Assembly: GCF_003932755.1 (NCBI RefSeq) | Contig: NZ_CP024202.1 | Coordinates: forward strand, 1,736,001 to 1,800,000 | Reading direction: 5' to 3' | Origin: Methylomicrobium sp. wino1 | GTDB lineage: Bacteria; Pseudomonadota; Gammaproteobacteria; Methylococcales; Methylomonadaceae | Length of the DNA stretch: 64,000 bases | Shown: positions 43,214 to 54,600 of the stretch, in pieces | Layout: each line of letters starts with the position of its first letter | How positions within the stretch are numbered: position 1 is the first letter of the stretch | Position numbers and translations under genes: made by a program | Notes under the pieces: generated by a model | Databases searched by the model: none | The model's input: only the letters and a program-made list of their open reading frames with translations | Told to the model about the DNA's origin: nothing

Positions 43214-43636
43214 ATGGCATTTATAACCGAATACGCATCCAAAGAAGACATTGAAAAATACCATTTGGATGAATTGCAGAAAAAATATCATTTAGCTAAT
43301 CCTGGCCTCGACTGGACGCATGATAAAGAGCGGGACGTTTTCTTGATGTTTGCAACTAAGGGGCGAGGCGAAGAAAGTCAGCGCTTACAATTTCTACTTT
43401 CTAGAAAAGGCGAAATTTATTTCTACGATGTTTGGCAATTTTTCGATAGAGAAAATAAAACGATCGAGTGGGAAATGCAGATTTATGGCAAACCGGAATA
43501 CAAGTCGGAAGAAGATCGGCAAAAATGGGAAGCGATTCATGCAGACTTGAGGGAAGCTTTACGTTCCTATGGACTTGCCGGCTCTCTCATCCCGGACAAC
43601 GAGGGGTTTAATAACGCCCGCTTTGTTAATTTCTAA
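43214..43636 (+). CDS. cassette small protein A, 140 aa
   Basis: I do not recognise the family. The protein is soluble, with no signal peptide. The first 27 residues (MAFITEYASKEDIEKYHLDE and then LQKKYHL) and the last 47 (from PEYKSEEDRQKWEAIHADLR to ARFVNF) are identical to the paralogue at 45185, while the central 65 residues differ at many positions. The stop is 14 bases before an RTX gene that is broken in this copy. The arrangement (small gene directly before a large secreted protein, twice) suggests a function tied to that protein, such as a chaperone, an antitoxin/immunity-type partner or a binding subunit. None of these is shown. Confidence 0.75.
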   Translation: MAFITEYASKEDIEKYHLDELQKKYHLANPGLDWTHDKERDVFLMFATKGRGEESQRLQFLLSRKGEIYFYDVWQFFDRENKTIEWEMQIYGKPEYKSEEDRQKWEAIHADLREALRSYGLAGSLIPDNEGFNNARFVNF

Positions 43637-43650
43637 ATCAAGGAGGATAT

Positions 43651-44705
43651 ATGATGACTATTTCATTTGATGAAGCGCTGACGCTGCTCAATTCTTCTAA
43701 TTCCTGGACAAAAACACAACTTAGCCAGTTGGCCAACGAACTGTCGGTTCACGCCGAGGGCAAGGTGACGGTTCTTTATGGCCAAACCGTTAACATTGGA
43801 GGAACATCGCACACAAACCCAGGGGTTGAGGTAGCACCAGTGCTTTAGCAAGAACATTAAGATTCGACCCTGACGTTCGAATTATCGATAAAACTAATTT
43901 TGCAGAAATAGTCAGCTCAGAAGCTTTCGAAAAAGCTGTAGCTCAAGCACATGGTATAACCTTGAATGAGCTCGGAAACTTTAGCGACCCCAATCCCAGT
44001 CAAGCCACCATAGAAGCCCGCAACTTTCTTTACGACGGCAAAACCGGCATTTGGGCCGGCGGCTCGGAGCGGTTCGTCTCGGAAACAACCGGCCCGGTTG
44101 AAACTATTTCTCTAAAAGGCGATCCGGCGAGAACTTTAAGGGCAACAGGGTTGCCAACAGCACTATCGGATCGGGGCCTTGGCATTAGCACGATTAATGG
44201 ACAAAGCCGGGAATATCTGATTCATGCGCAAAACGATTTCGCCAATTTCCACTTCCGTAGCGGCGCCCATATCGTGTTGGCCGGCGACGGCGACGATCTT
44301 TTATCGGGCGGACCGGGTAATGATCATCTTGAAGGGGGGCTGGAGCGGATACTAACGTTTTCGGATGGGGTTTCGGGCGCGACATCATCATTGTAAACAC
44401 ATGGCTTCAGAGCGAAACCGACCGTATCGAACTCAAGGCCGGTTTAACACCGGACGAAGTGCGCCTGAAACGCGTGCGGACCGTCAACGGCTGGCAGATG
44501 AGCGACGACTTGGTGCTGACGGTTCGCGATACCGGCGAAACATTGACCGTAAAGAACCACTTCAATGAAAGCTACCGTCATGCGGTCGAGGAGATCGTGT
44601 TCCTTGACGGCACCGTCTGGGATATGGAAACGATCAAGACTCGCACTCTTTTGGGTACGGACGACGACTAACTGCGAGGTTTCAACGATCGCGACCGATG
44701 CAATG
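43651..44705 (+). pseudogene. truncated, frameshifted RTX gene (copy A)
   Basis: The N-terminal 60 codons match the intact gene at 45628 almost exactly. At about 43824 one base is missing, which gives a stop at 43846. The frame then continues as an open stretch up to 44396 whose sequence matches the intact gene up to STINGQSREYLIHAQN. It then jumps to the RTX part (DFANF...AHIVLAGDGDD, counterpart near 48390), so about 2.2 kb is missing. An extra G near 44335 again shifts the frame. The final segment, 44395-44705, matches the later RTX region near 49635-49930 (a second deletion). The copy therefore cannot make a full protein. It may be a decayed duplicate or a store of variant sequence. Confidence 0.85.
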
Positions 44706-44944
44706 CACTGCACTTCACTTCACTCAGCACATCTTGTGGCCTTTAAAAAAATATGGACAGTGAGAGAGTGGATAGGCAAAATAACGCGAAGTCAACCTAT
44801 TTGAAATGCTAGATATTTTTCAGCAAATTCAGCCGCACCGAATGATTCACACCGACAAATGGCGTAATACAGCTATTACCTGTTGACCCCCTTGAATCAA
44901 GCCTATGCCTTACGGACTTAAAAAAACTCGAACGATGCGCATCG
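44706..44944. other. spacer between cassette copies
   Basis: No gene is supported. The stretch shows no similarity to the corresponding region of the intact copy. Confidence 0.5.
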
Positions 44945-45184
44945 TATCGCAGTGGTGACGGATTTATCCAAAAGGCATATTGGCCGTATTCCAATTTTCA
45001 ACAATAGGTGAAACGCGGAATTTACTCATATGATTGAGGAAGTAATGAGTAATATGACATTCAAGCTATCGAGTAACACGAACGTGCGCCTCCTGACGTT
45101 GGCAGCATCCTATCCGGCTTGACCAGAACAACGAACTCGCTTTAAGAAAAATTTTATAGTATTCATATTACACAGGAAAAAATC
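44945..45184 (+). repeat. second copy of the duplicated cassette upstream segment
   Basis: It is nearly identical to 42974-43213, differing by scattered substitutions (for example AATTATCC against ATTTATCC). The duplication continues through the small gene ends and into the RTX N-terminus. Confidence 0.9.
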
Positions 45185-45613
45185 ATGGCATTTATAACCG
45201 AATACGCATCCAAAGAAGACATTGAAAAATACCATTTGGATGAATTGCAGAAAAAATATCATTTACACAATGCCCTTTTCGACTGGACGCATAATGAAGA
45301 GAAAGACGTTTTTTTGATGTTAAGCCGCAATGGACGTGGAGATGAGAGTAACGTCACATCGTTTTTACTTTATTGGAAAGGTGAAATTTTGTTTTACACA
45401 TTTTCGATTTTCTTTGAGAGGGAAGCTGGCACTTTGATCTGGAAAATGCATACCTTTGGAGATAGTAAGCCGGAGTACAAGTCGGAAGAAGATCGGCAAA
45501 AATGGGAAGCGATTCATGCAGACTTGAGGGAAGCTTTACGTTCCTATGGGCTTGCCGGCTCTCTCATCCCGGACAACGAGGGGTTTAATAACGCCCGCTT
45601 TGTTAATTTCTAA
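45185..45613 (+). CDS. cassette small protein B, 142 aa
   Basis: Paralogue of the gene at 43214, with identical N- and C-terminal segments and a variable centre that is two residues longer (SDVT-like substitutions, and a TFGDSKPEYK instead of IYGKPEYK). It starts after the same ACACAGGAAAAAATC leader and ends 14 bases before the intact RTX gene, so it is co-transcribed with it. Function unknown. Confidence 0.78.
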   Translation: MAFITEYASKEDIEKYHLDELQKKYHLHNALFDWTHNEEKDVFLMLSRNGRGDESNVTSFLLYWKGEILFYTFSIFFEREAGTLIWKMHTFGDSKPEYKSEEDRQKWEAIHADLREALRSYGLAGSLIPDNEGFNNARFVNF

Positions 45614-45627
45614 ATCAAGGAGGATAT

Positions 45628-48600
45628 ATGATGACCATCTCAATTACTGAAGCGCTGACGCTGCTTAATTCTTCTAATTCCTGGACAAAAACACAACTCA
45701 ACCAGTTGGCCAACGAACTGTCGGTTCACGCCGAAGGAAAGGTGACGGTTCTTTATGGCCAAACCGTTAACATTGGAGGAACGTCGCATACAAACCCAGG
45801 GATTAAGGTAAGCACCAGTGCTTTGGCAGAAAAACTAAGTTTAGACCCTGACGTCCGAATTATCGATAAAACCGATTTTGCAGAGGTAATCGAATCATCT
45901 GCTTATCAGAAAGCGGTGGCTGAGGCACATGGCTCAACTTTGACTGAACTCAGAGCAGTTGGTAACCCCAATCCCAGTCAAGCCACCATAGAAGCCCGCA
46001 ACTTTCTTTACGACGCCAAAACCGGCATTTGGGCCGGCGGCTCGGAGCGGTTCGTCTCGGAAACAACCGGCCCGGTTGAAACTATTTCCCTGAAAGGCGA
46101 TCCGGCGAGAACTTTAGGGGTAACAGAGTTGCCAACAGCACTATCGGATCGGGGCCTTGGCATTAGCACGATTAATGGACAAAGCCGGGAATATTTAATT
46201 CATGCGCAAAACGAATTACTCTCAAGAAATATCCCGCAAGCTGAAGCCGAGCGTGCGATGGCTCATTATGTCAATGAAGTGTCGCGGCAACGCGCTATCA
46301 ATATCGAGGTAAGCCTTAATTCAGATCAAAGCGTAAGAGATGTAGGAACCCGAGAATGGCTTTCGAAAGGAGGTTATGGTGAAATCGGCAATCATTTACC
46401 TGTCGAAGCAAATGCTAAGAAATTGACCGACCCTATCAAGCTATTTCCGGTTGAGCGTGTGAACGGGCAAACCGTGATTGATCCAATCCGAACAGCTGCT
46501 ATTGCTGATGCGAAAATGGTAAACGAGGTTGTTGTTAAGCATGCACAGAATCGTGAGAATGCACTGAAAGCTTCAGGAGACATCTTGGGAGCCGCAGAAG
46601 CGGGTAAGTTTTTAAACAAGGCAAACGCCGCCGGCATCGTTATGGGGTTGGTGTTAGTTGGAACGCAGGCGCTTGCAGCGCAACAAGCAGGTGACTCTGC
46701 TCGCGCACACGATATCCTTTCTCAAGGATTGGTTGATTTTGCTAAAGGAGCGGCTTTTTTTGGCGGCATTGAACTGGCAGCAGTCGCTATCGGGTCCCTC
46801 ATCGGTTTGCCACTAGGTGCCTTTGTAGGTGGTTTATTAACAGTATATGGTGCCTATGAGGCTTTTAAACTTATTCCTTTATTATTCGACAGTATTGCAA
46901 ACCTCTTCAACTCCGCCAAACGCTGGATTTGGCCCCGTGACCCAATAATTCTCGACATCGACGGCAACGGCCTCGAAACTGTCGGCCTTGCCGCCAACAT
47001 CCACTTCGACCACAACGGCGACGGCGTAATGACCAAGACCGGCTGGGTTGGCAAGGACGATGCGCTGCTGGTCTGGGACCGCAATGGGAATGGGACGATC
47101 GACACCGGCGCCGAGCTGTTCGGCGACTTCACGCCGTTGCCGAACGGCACACTCGCCCCGAACGGTTTTGCCGCGCTGGCCGCATTGGACAGCAACGGCG
47201 ACGGCATTATCGATGCGTCAGACCCGGTTTTTACCGAACTTAAGCTGTGGCGCGATGCTGACCAAAACGGCATCACCGGGCAAGGCGAATTGCTTTCTCT
47301 CCAGGATGCCGGGATCGTCTCGCTGAACCTTGCCAACACCCTCAAAAACCAACGCCTCACGAACGGCAACACGCTGGCCCGCGAAGCCAGTTTCACTCGC
47401 GCAGACGGCAGCACGTCGGTAATGAGCGAATTCCACTTCGCCGCCGATACCTTCGACACCCGCTTCGCCGAAGCCATCGAAGTCCCGGATGAACTGAAAA
47501 CCCTGCCCAACCTGCAAGCCTCGGGCAAGGTGCGCGAACTACAACAAGCCGCCGCGCAATCCGACAGCGTAACCGGCCTGCTGACCCAATTCCAAAACGC
47601 CGCCACTCGCGCCGAACAAAAAGCCCTGCTCGAGCCGCTTCTGACCGCCTGGGGCGGCACGTCCGGCATGGGCAGCCTGGAACAACGGGCGACGGGAAAT
47701 TACCGCATTCAGTACGAAGCCTTCGGCAACGAACGCCGCTCCGACAATCTCGATACGGCGGCTTTTGCCGCTGCAACCGGCGGCGTCAGCGGCAACGCAT
47801 TGCCCCTCAGCGACGCCGGAGCTCAGTATTTTTCCGAACGCTACCGCAACTTGATAGCCGACTGGAGCCGAAAGCTGCAGATACTGGAAGCCTTCAACGG
47901 CCAATATTTCTTTAACTTCCCTCAAGACAAAAGCCAGACCGCCAATGCCAATTTCGGACTGACGATCACGCCGGGCAGCGGAACCGGTCTGGCCGGCTTG
48001 CCGCTGCTGCGCGTCCAGTTCTCGCAAAACCAACTGAATTTGCTGCAACAAGCCTACGACAGCCTCACCGAAAGCATTTACGCCGGATTGGTCATGCAAA
48101 CCCGGCTCAAACCCTATCTCGATACGATCGAACTAGCGATCGATGACCAAGGCATTCGGCTCGATGCCAAGCAACTCGACCGGATGCTGGCCGACAAGCG
48201 GCAAAGCGATCCCGAAAACTATCTCGCCGACCTAGTTGAACTGGACCGCTACGCCGGCCGATTCCTCAGCGATACCGGCTGGGAAGGCTTATTGCAGTTC
48301 GAGCAATTCCTAGAAACCTTGCCGCAGACGGAGACTATTGCCGCCCTGATTGCGGACTTAAATGTTAAAACCCTCACGGCACAGAACGACTTCGCCGGTT
48401 TTGGCAATGCCGCTCACATCGTGTTGGCCGGCGACGGCGACGATGCCCTTTCCGGCGGCAACGGCAACGACCGATTGTTCGGCCAAGGCGGTAACGACTG
48501 GATATCCGGCGGCAACGGCGACGATCTTTTATCGGGCGGTCCGGGTAATGACGAGCTTTATGGAGGGCCTGGGGCGGATACTTACGTTTTCGGACGGGGT

Positions 48601-51600
48601 TTCGGGCACGACACTATTATCGATTGGGCCGAAAACGGTGTACGCAGGGACCGTGTCCACTTCATAGGCCTTACGCAGGAAGATATACAAGTCAGCATCA
48701 ATCAATACAGCACTCTTGTTTTCACTGTCGTCAATACCGGCGATACGCTTTCGATTCCCAATGCTCTAAATGGGATGGGCCTTAACGGCGTCGGGCAGTA
48801 CGTTTTCGATGACGGCATCGTATGGGCCCACGACGATGCCGTGCGCGCGACCATGGAACTAGCAACCGACGGCGACGATACGATTTCCGGTACGCCGGTG
48901 GGAGACGTTATCCGTGGCTTGGCAGGGAACGACATTCTAATCGGCAATGGCGAGGACGATGTCATCGACGGCGGCCCGGGCAATGACTTGCTGCTCGGCA
49001 GCGTCGGCGATTTAAATTGGCGATTTCCCTCCCGCAACGGCAACGACACCTATCTGTTCGGCCGGGGCGACGGCCAGGATACGGTGATCGACGGCGACTG
49101 GACGGTCGGTAATATCGATACGCTCCGCTTCAAGATAGGCGTGGCACCGGATGACGTGCGGCTGATCCGCAAGGGGTACGATCTGGTGCTGGCGATTCTC
49201 GGTACCGACGATAATGTCACGCTCAAACATTACTTTGCGGAGCGATGGGATAGTGTCAACGGAGCTTATTTGATCGAACGCATTGCCTTCGATGACGGCA
49301 CCGTATGGGCATTTGACGACGTACAGGCTATCCTGTTTGCCGGTAGCGACGAAGCGGAAACCATTATCGGCTCCAGGATGGCTGACCACCTCGCCGGCTT
49401 GGCGGGCGACGACACCTTGGTCGGCCGTGAAGGTGACGATTTGTTGGAAGGCGGCGAGGGAGACGACCTATTGCTGGGCGGACCAGGCCGGGATATCCTT
49501 GACGGCGGGTCGGGCAACGACATCCTGCGTGGCGGTGGAAGCATGACCGGTGGTACCGGACCGATTTACGAGGTAAGCGGCGAAGGCGACACTTACCTCT
49601 TCGGACGGGGCGACGGCCATGACACAATCATCGAGGACTCGTGGCTTCAGGGCGAAACCGACCGTATCGAACTCAAGGTAGGTTTAACACCGGACGACGT
49701 GCGCCTGCAACGGGTAAGGACTGTCAACGGCTGGCAGGTGAGCGACGACTTGGTGCTGACGATTCTCGATACCGGCGAAACATTGACCGTAAAGAACCAC
49801 TTCAATCAAGGCGGCCATCATGCGGTCGAGGAGATCGTGTTCCATGACGGTTCCGTCTGGGATATGGAAACGATCAAGACTCGAACTCTTTTGGGTACGG
49901 ACGGCGACGACCAACTGCGAGGTTTCAACGATCGCGACGATACCATCCTGGGCGGGGACGGTAATGATCGGCTGATCGGCCTGGGCGGTAACGATACGCT
50001 GGACGGGGGCGCCAACGATGACATTCTGATCGGGGGATCGGGCTCGGATACCTACCGTTTCGGTTTGGGGTATGGCCGGGATTTAATCATCGAGAGCGAT
50101 ACGCCTGGCGAGGACGTGGTGGAGTTGGGCCTTAACATCAATCCGGCCGATGTAACCGTACGCTGGACGCTGCAAGGCGACATGGCCGTTACCCTACCGG
50201 ACGGCAGCCGGCTCATTGTGCAAGGTCAGGCCAACACTTGGTCCGACCGGATCGGCATCGAACGGCTTCGCTTTGCCGACGGAACGGAATGGAACCGTGC
50301 CGACCTGGCCGCTCGCGCGCTTTCTGCGACCGACGGTGACGACGACATCGTCGGCGGCTACGGGGACGACATTCTCAACGGGGGGCCGGGTAACGACCGT
50401 TTCCGCAATTTGGTAGGCTACGATACCTACCGCTTCGGTATCGGCGACGGTCAGGACGTGATCGAAACAGACCGGGGCCGCATTCAATTTAAAACGGGTA
50501 TCGGTCAGAACGATATCGGCTTTAACGCCGACGGTAACGATTTGATTGTCTCAGTCAGCGAGTCCGGCGATTCCGTCCGTATCAAAGACTGGCTGAGTAG
50601 CTGGCAACGTATAGACCGCTTCGAGTTCGCCAACGGTGCGCGCTTGACTATCACCGATGTGGAATCCTTGTTGAACGTCGGCGCGGGTGCGGAAGTGATA
50701 TTCGGTTCGCAGGGAGACGATACGCTTGTCGGCACGGCAAAAGACAGCGTCATTTTCGGTCGGGAAGGCGACGATGTACTCGAAGGCGGTGCGGGTCGCG
50801 ACGACCTCTATGGCGAAGCCGGCGACGATATCCTGGACGGCGGCCCCGATCGCGATAGGCTCTTCGGCGGCGAAGGACGAAATACCTATATTCTTGCGCC
50901 GGGGACGGGATGGGATCAGGTTTTGGCGGAATCGAACGCCGTAGCGGACGACACTGTGCAGTTTGCACCGGGCATCCGGTCTTCGGATGTGTCCGTGCAA
51001 TTGGGTAATCGAAGCTGGCAGAGCGGCCCCGGTAGGGTGGGTTATTCAACTCTGGTTGTCGGTATCGGCGGCGACGATGCGTTCCTATTGCAAAATCGCA
51101 ACGGAGGCGATTTAGGCCTCGGTGCTGTGCAGCGGTTTCGTTTCGATGACGGCTCCGAGTTGACACTGACCGAGCTGATTGCGCTTGCCGATGGCGGCAA
51201 GTTGGGTTGGCAGCAACGATATCAGGGCGAGTCGACGACAATAATCGGCAGCGCGGGTGATGACGAAATCTACGACTACACAGGTCAGTCGGTTATCGTG
51301 CAAACACGCGGCAACGACGACTTTATTCAACTGGCTGCCGGTAACGATATCGTTTCGGCGGGCACGGGCAACGATACGGTCTATGCCGGCCAGGGCGACA
51401 ATTTGATTGCCGGCGAAGCCGGAGACGACGTTATCGATGCGGACGACGGCGACGACACGGTTGTTTTCAATTACGGTGACGGACACGACAGGATCACGTT
51501 CGGCGAAGGGCTGGATACCTTGTCGTTCGGTAATGCAATCGAACCGGGCTTGCTAGCGGCGGCATTGGACCCCGAGAGCCGTATCGTGCTGCTGGTGGAC

Positions 51601-54600
51601 GGCGGTACAGGCGGCTCGGTTACGCTCGACGGCGTTCGCATCGGCAACCTGCCCGGCGATCTGGAACGTATTCAATTCATCGATGCCGAGGGTCAATCTC
51701 GGGTCTTCGATTTTCCCGGTTGGCTAAATGCCAACGTGGCGGCGCTGTTGAATGCGACGGCCGATGCCCCGCTGGTCTTCGACGATAGCCAATTCGAACT
51801 CACCGGTCAGGTAGCTCCGTCCGGCGGTTTGGAAGCGGTGGCCTACGCCCAGAGCGGCGACCTGTTCGCGGCGGCCAACCTGGCCCGCAACGTCCCTACA
51901 GACGGCGACGACGTGATTTATGGCACGCCCGACGGCGATGTGATCGATGCCGGTGCCGGCAACGATATCGTGTTGGGATTGGCCGGCGACGATTTGATCT
52001 TCGGCGGCGACGGTGACGACGTAATTTACGGCGGCTGGGGTGCGGACACGCTGTCGGGCGGTCCGGGCCGTGGCGAGCTGTACGGCGGATGGGGCGGCGA
52101 TACTTATTTATATCAGCCCGGCGACGGCGTTGTGATTATCGATGACGATCATCGTGTAATCAGTTGGGGCGGCAGTGGCGGTGGCGAATTAGAGTTTTTA
52201 GCTTTTGCTGTGCAAATGGTGGAGGAAATCGACCAAGGATACGGCGGCGTCATCGTCGACGATGCGCCCAACATTCTGTCTTTCGGCCCCGGTATCCGGC
52301 CCGAGGATTTGCGCTACGTCGAGCAAGACGGCGATTTGCTGATCGAGTTTGCCGACCGTCCGGACGACAAGATGATTCTTCGCGGTTACAGGCCGGAACG
52401 CGCCACAAAAACCCGCTCGGTGGACATCATCCGGTTCGCCGACAGTACGGAAATCGCGGCCGACGCCATCGAGGTCACGGGCAAGACCGAGATGGCCGAC
52501 GATGAAGGCGGTTGGTTGGCCGGTACGCAGTTTGCCGACACGCTTATCGGCGGCGACGGCGACGATGTATTCGATGGCCGGGGCGGTGCGGATCTTATGG
52601 TGGGCGGCAGCGGTTCGGATACTTATCGACTCCATAAGGAAAACGGCGCAGCGCCGGTAGAAACCGTTATCGTCGAAACCTGGCGCGAGCAGGACGTCAA
52701 CAGCATCGAGCTTACCGGCGAAATCAACGCCGACGACCTACGCTTGGCGTTCGATGGGCGCGACCTGCTGTTGCGCTTGACCGAGTCAGGCGATACGATC
52801 CGTTTCACCGGCTTCGATCCGCGCGCGCCGGGCATGCAAGCGCCGGTGGACGATATTGCTTTGCCTTGGGAAGGTAAGATCGTCGGTTTCGATGAGCTGT
52901 TGGCGCGCGGTGTGCGTATTGTCGGCACGCCCGAAGACGATATTTTGACCGGTACGGAACTGGCCGATTGGATTGAGGGACTTGGCGGCGGCGACAGCCT
53001 GATCGGCGGTGAGGGAGGCGATATTTATGTCATTGCCGTAGATGGCGGCACCGATACGATCATCGATAATGAAGACGGCGGTGAATTCAATGTGTTGGTT
53101 TTGCCGGACGGCTCGGCGCCGTCTGATATTCGTTTGTCTTACGACGGCGAAGGCTTTCTGATTATCGACATAGTCAACACCGGTAACCGTCTCCGGCTTT
53201 CCGGATTCGATCCGATGAATCCTTTGGGACCGAGGGCCGTTGAGCGTTTCCGTTTCGGGCTTACCGGCGACGAGATTGGGTATGAGGAACTTGTCTTGCG
53301 AGGTTTCGATATCGTCGGAACCGAGGAAGGCGATGCGCTCAAAGGCACGATGTTGGCCGACCGGATTCGTGGCGGCGAAGGTAACGACCTAATTGAAGCC
53401 ACGCCGGGCGGCGACCGGCTGATGGGTGAAGGCGGCAATGATATTTATGTCGTGAATTTGGGCGACGGTAGCGTTACTATCGATGACGTTGCCTCCGATG
53501 TTGACGGTAACGTACTGCGCTTTGGGCCGGGCATCGATCTTGCGGTCTTAAGCAACAACCTGCGCTTCGAAGCCGACGGAAAGGGAGGCCATTTTCTGTT
53601 GATTCCTTATGGCAGCGAAGGCGATGTCGTTCGCCTATCCGGCTTCAATCCGCTGAACATATTGGGCGGAGGCCATGCCGTGGAGCGCTTCGAGTTCGCG
53701 GACGGAACGTCGGTGGATTATGCAGAGCTGGTATCCCGGACCTTTGTCGTCGAAGGCGACAATACCGATAACGCTTTGTCCGGAACCAATCTCGGCGACC
53801 GGCTCTACGGATACGATGGGGATGATCTTCTGGAGGCAGGCGATGATGAGGACGTGTTGACCGGCGGCAGAGGCAACGATGTCCTGCGCGGTGGAGCCGG
53901 GCGCGATGCCTATGTCGTCAATCTCGGGGATGGCGAAGATGTCATTGAAGATCATGTCGAAGAGGGTGTCGGCAATGTATTGACTTTCGGCGAAGGAATC
54001 GCCCGTGACTCAGTGAACGTTTCGGTAGTCGGCGATGATCTGCTGATTCAATACGGCTCGGGCAACGATGTCGTGCGGGTCCTCAATTATGCTCCGAACG
54101 GTATGGGGGGCGGCACAGTGATCGACACTATCGAGTTTGCCGATGGAACGGCGGTCACGTTGCGCGAGTTCATGAACCGGGCGCCAGAGGTTAGCAGTGT
54201 CGTCGACGAACAAGTCGCTCTCGAGGATTATCCTTTTAGCTTAACGCTTCCCGGCGATCTGTTTATGGATGCCGACGGGGACGATATCCTGACCCGCGTG
54301 GCGGTGTCCGGTTATGAACGATTGCCGCAATGGTTGCTTTACGATGCCGCAGCGCGCACGCTATACGGCACGCCGGACAACGATGAGGTCGGTGACTTTG
54401 TTGTGACCGTGCAAGGCATGGATGTCTTAGGCGAGTCGGCTTTCCATAGTTTTCGGATCACCGTTCAAAACACCAACGACGCGCCGGAGGTCGGCACGAT
54501 AATCGCCGATGTTGAGGCGACGGAGTATGAGACGTTTACTTTTATCGTCCCGGATGGTGCGTTCTTCGATGTGGATGCGAGCGATGTGTTGACGTTTTCT

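Noticed and set aside
43962-44396. Separate short RTX gene in the first cassette
   Set aside because: It has no ribosome-binding site at its ATG; its sequence is the interior of the RTX gene, so it is a fragment of a broken copy.
44810-44940. Possible transposase fragment between the cassettes (HTDKWRN-like peptide)
   Set aside because: Only a few residues are suggestive and the frame is interrupted at once by stops; evidence is too weak to call.
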